A DNA stretch of 14,529 nt, from contig DCTU01000142.1 in the NCBI GenBank assembly GCA_002329445.1, positions 1 through 14,529 on the forward strand. Reading direction: 5' to 3'. Position numbers and translations under genes: made by a program. The DNA is from a bacterium UBP9_UBA1432. GTDB lineage: Bacteria > Vulcanimicrobiota > Xenobia > Xenobiales > Xenobiaceae. Below the pieces are notes generated by a model, which did no database searches, was not told the DNA's origin, and saw only the letters and a list, made by a program, of their open reading frames with translations. Below, in pieces: positions 14,272 to 14,529 of this stretch. Each line of letters starts with the position of its first letter. Within the stretch, counting starts at the first letter, position 1.

Positions 14272-14529
14272 CTACTTGCCCTGGTTCTTGTCCTGCATGT
14301 CGGCGGGCAGGAAGACCCGGCACTGGGTGCCGTAGTTGGTGGTCTGCTGGCGGTAGACGTCGGAGTACTCGCCGCCCTTGCCGTCGGAGATCGAGATGTG
14401 GCCGTGCTCGTGGCCATTGCCCCGGTCCCAGACCACCACGGCGCCAGCCGGCAACTTGGGGAGATCCTGCGGATTGACCTGGACCTCGCGGAGCTTGTCG
14501 CTCTGGGCCAACTGGTCGGCCGCCATGTA
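14272..14529 (-). CDS. CHAP/NlpC-like cell-wall peptidase, C-terminal part, cut by right edge
   Basis: Only the last 85 residues are visible; the frame runs off the window with no required start. LPAGAVVVWDRGN, then the catalytic-type His in HGHISISDG, then EYSDVYRQQ, have the usual 'GDIVVW...GHVAIV' layout of CHAP or NlpC/P60-type cysteine peptidases that cut peptidoglycan. The catalytic Cys would lie in the missing part. Residues before it (AADQLAQSDKLREVQV) fit the helix between Cys and the GDIVVW strand. The last residues (DKNQGK) are a short polar tail. An internal ATG at 14526 is not needed as a start. The exact family is uncertain; a cell-wall amidase or endopeptidase role is inferred. 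The gene is followed by the tandem hairpins at 14263-14172. Confidence 0.68.
   Translation of the reverse strand, partial: YMAADQLAQSDKLREVQVNPQDLPKLPAGAVVVWDRGNGHEHGHISISDGKGGEYSDVYRQQTTNYGTQCRVFLPADMQDKNQGK

Overview
The window is a gene-dense, high-GC stretch of bacterial chromosome with short intergenic gaps. It holds eleven protein-coding genes, two of them cut by the window edges. I see no tRNA, rRNA, CRISPR array, insertion sequence, integrase or phage gene. The host cannot be named from this sequence alone. A CsaB-type pyruvyl transferase suggests a wall or envelope in which SLH-domain proteins bind pyruvylated polysaccharide, as in Firmicutes, Cyanobacteria, Deinococcus and several uncultured relatives. 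Several other genes have no family I can name, which fits an uncultured or poorly sampled lineage (inference).

Layout. 1-289 (-): N-terminus of a GT-C (GT39/ArnT-like) membrane glycosyltransferase, cut by the left edge. 407-2899 (+): csaB, then ndh (type II NADH dehydrogenase). 2918-11771 (-): a three-gene operon, transcribed as an Hsp90-like GHKL ATPase (11771-10215), a 1430-residue giant protein (10218-5926, 4-bp overlap with the ATPase gene), and a coiled-coil/TPR-like protein ending in a degenerate M48-peptidase-like domain (5842-2918). 11968-13096 (+): a small coiled-coil zinc-ribbon protein, then a phospholipid N-methyltransferase-like enzyme. 13117-13563 (-) and 13732-14157 (+): a small secreted protein and a divergent small protein of unknown function. 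14172-14263: a bidirectional terminator and a second strong hairpin between convergent genes. 14272-14529 (-): the C-terminus of a CHAP/NlpC-like cell-wall peptidase, cut by the right edge.

The most interesting system is the three-gene operon. The first protein has an intact GHKL ATP-binding fold. The giant protein begins with a region collinear with that ATPase but lacking its ATP-binding residues. It then repeats the ATPase's post-ATPase body four more times at a steady period of about 211-220 residues. Three landmarks (a Gly in a beta-hairpin, an Asp 34-36 residues later, and an SLxxL-like motif 66-74 residues after that) recur in all five units of the giant and in the ATPase itself. The arrangement of one active Hsp90-like head and a long partner built of Hsp90-body repeats recalls the architecture of eukaryotic sacsin, but its role here is unknown. 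The third protein adds a long coiled coil and a probable pseudo-protease. I see no nuclease, toxin or other effector domain, so a chaperone-like or scaffold role is as plausible as a defence role.

The flanking genes are envelope or membrane functions: wall polymer pyruvylation, membrane-lipid methylation, respiratory NADH oxidation, glycosyl transfer and cell-wall peptidase.
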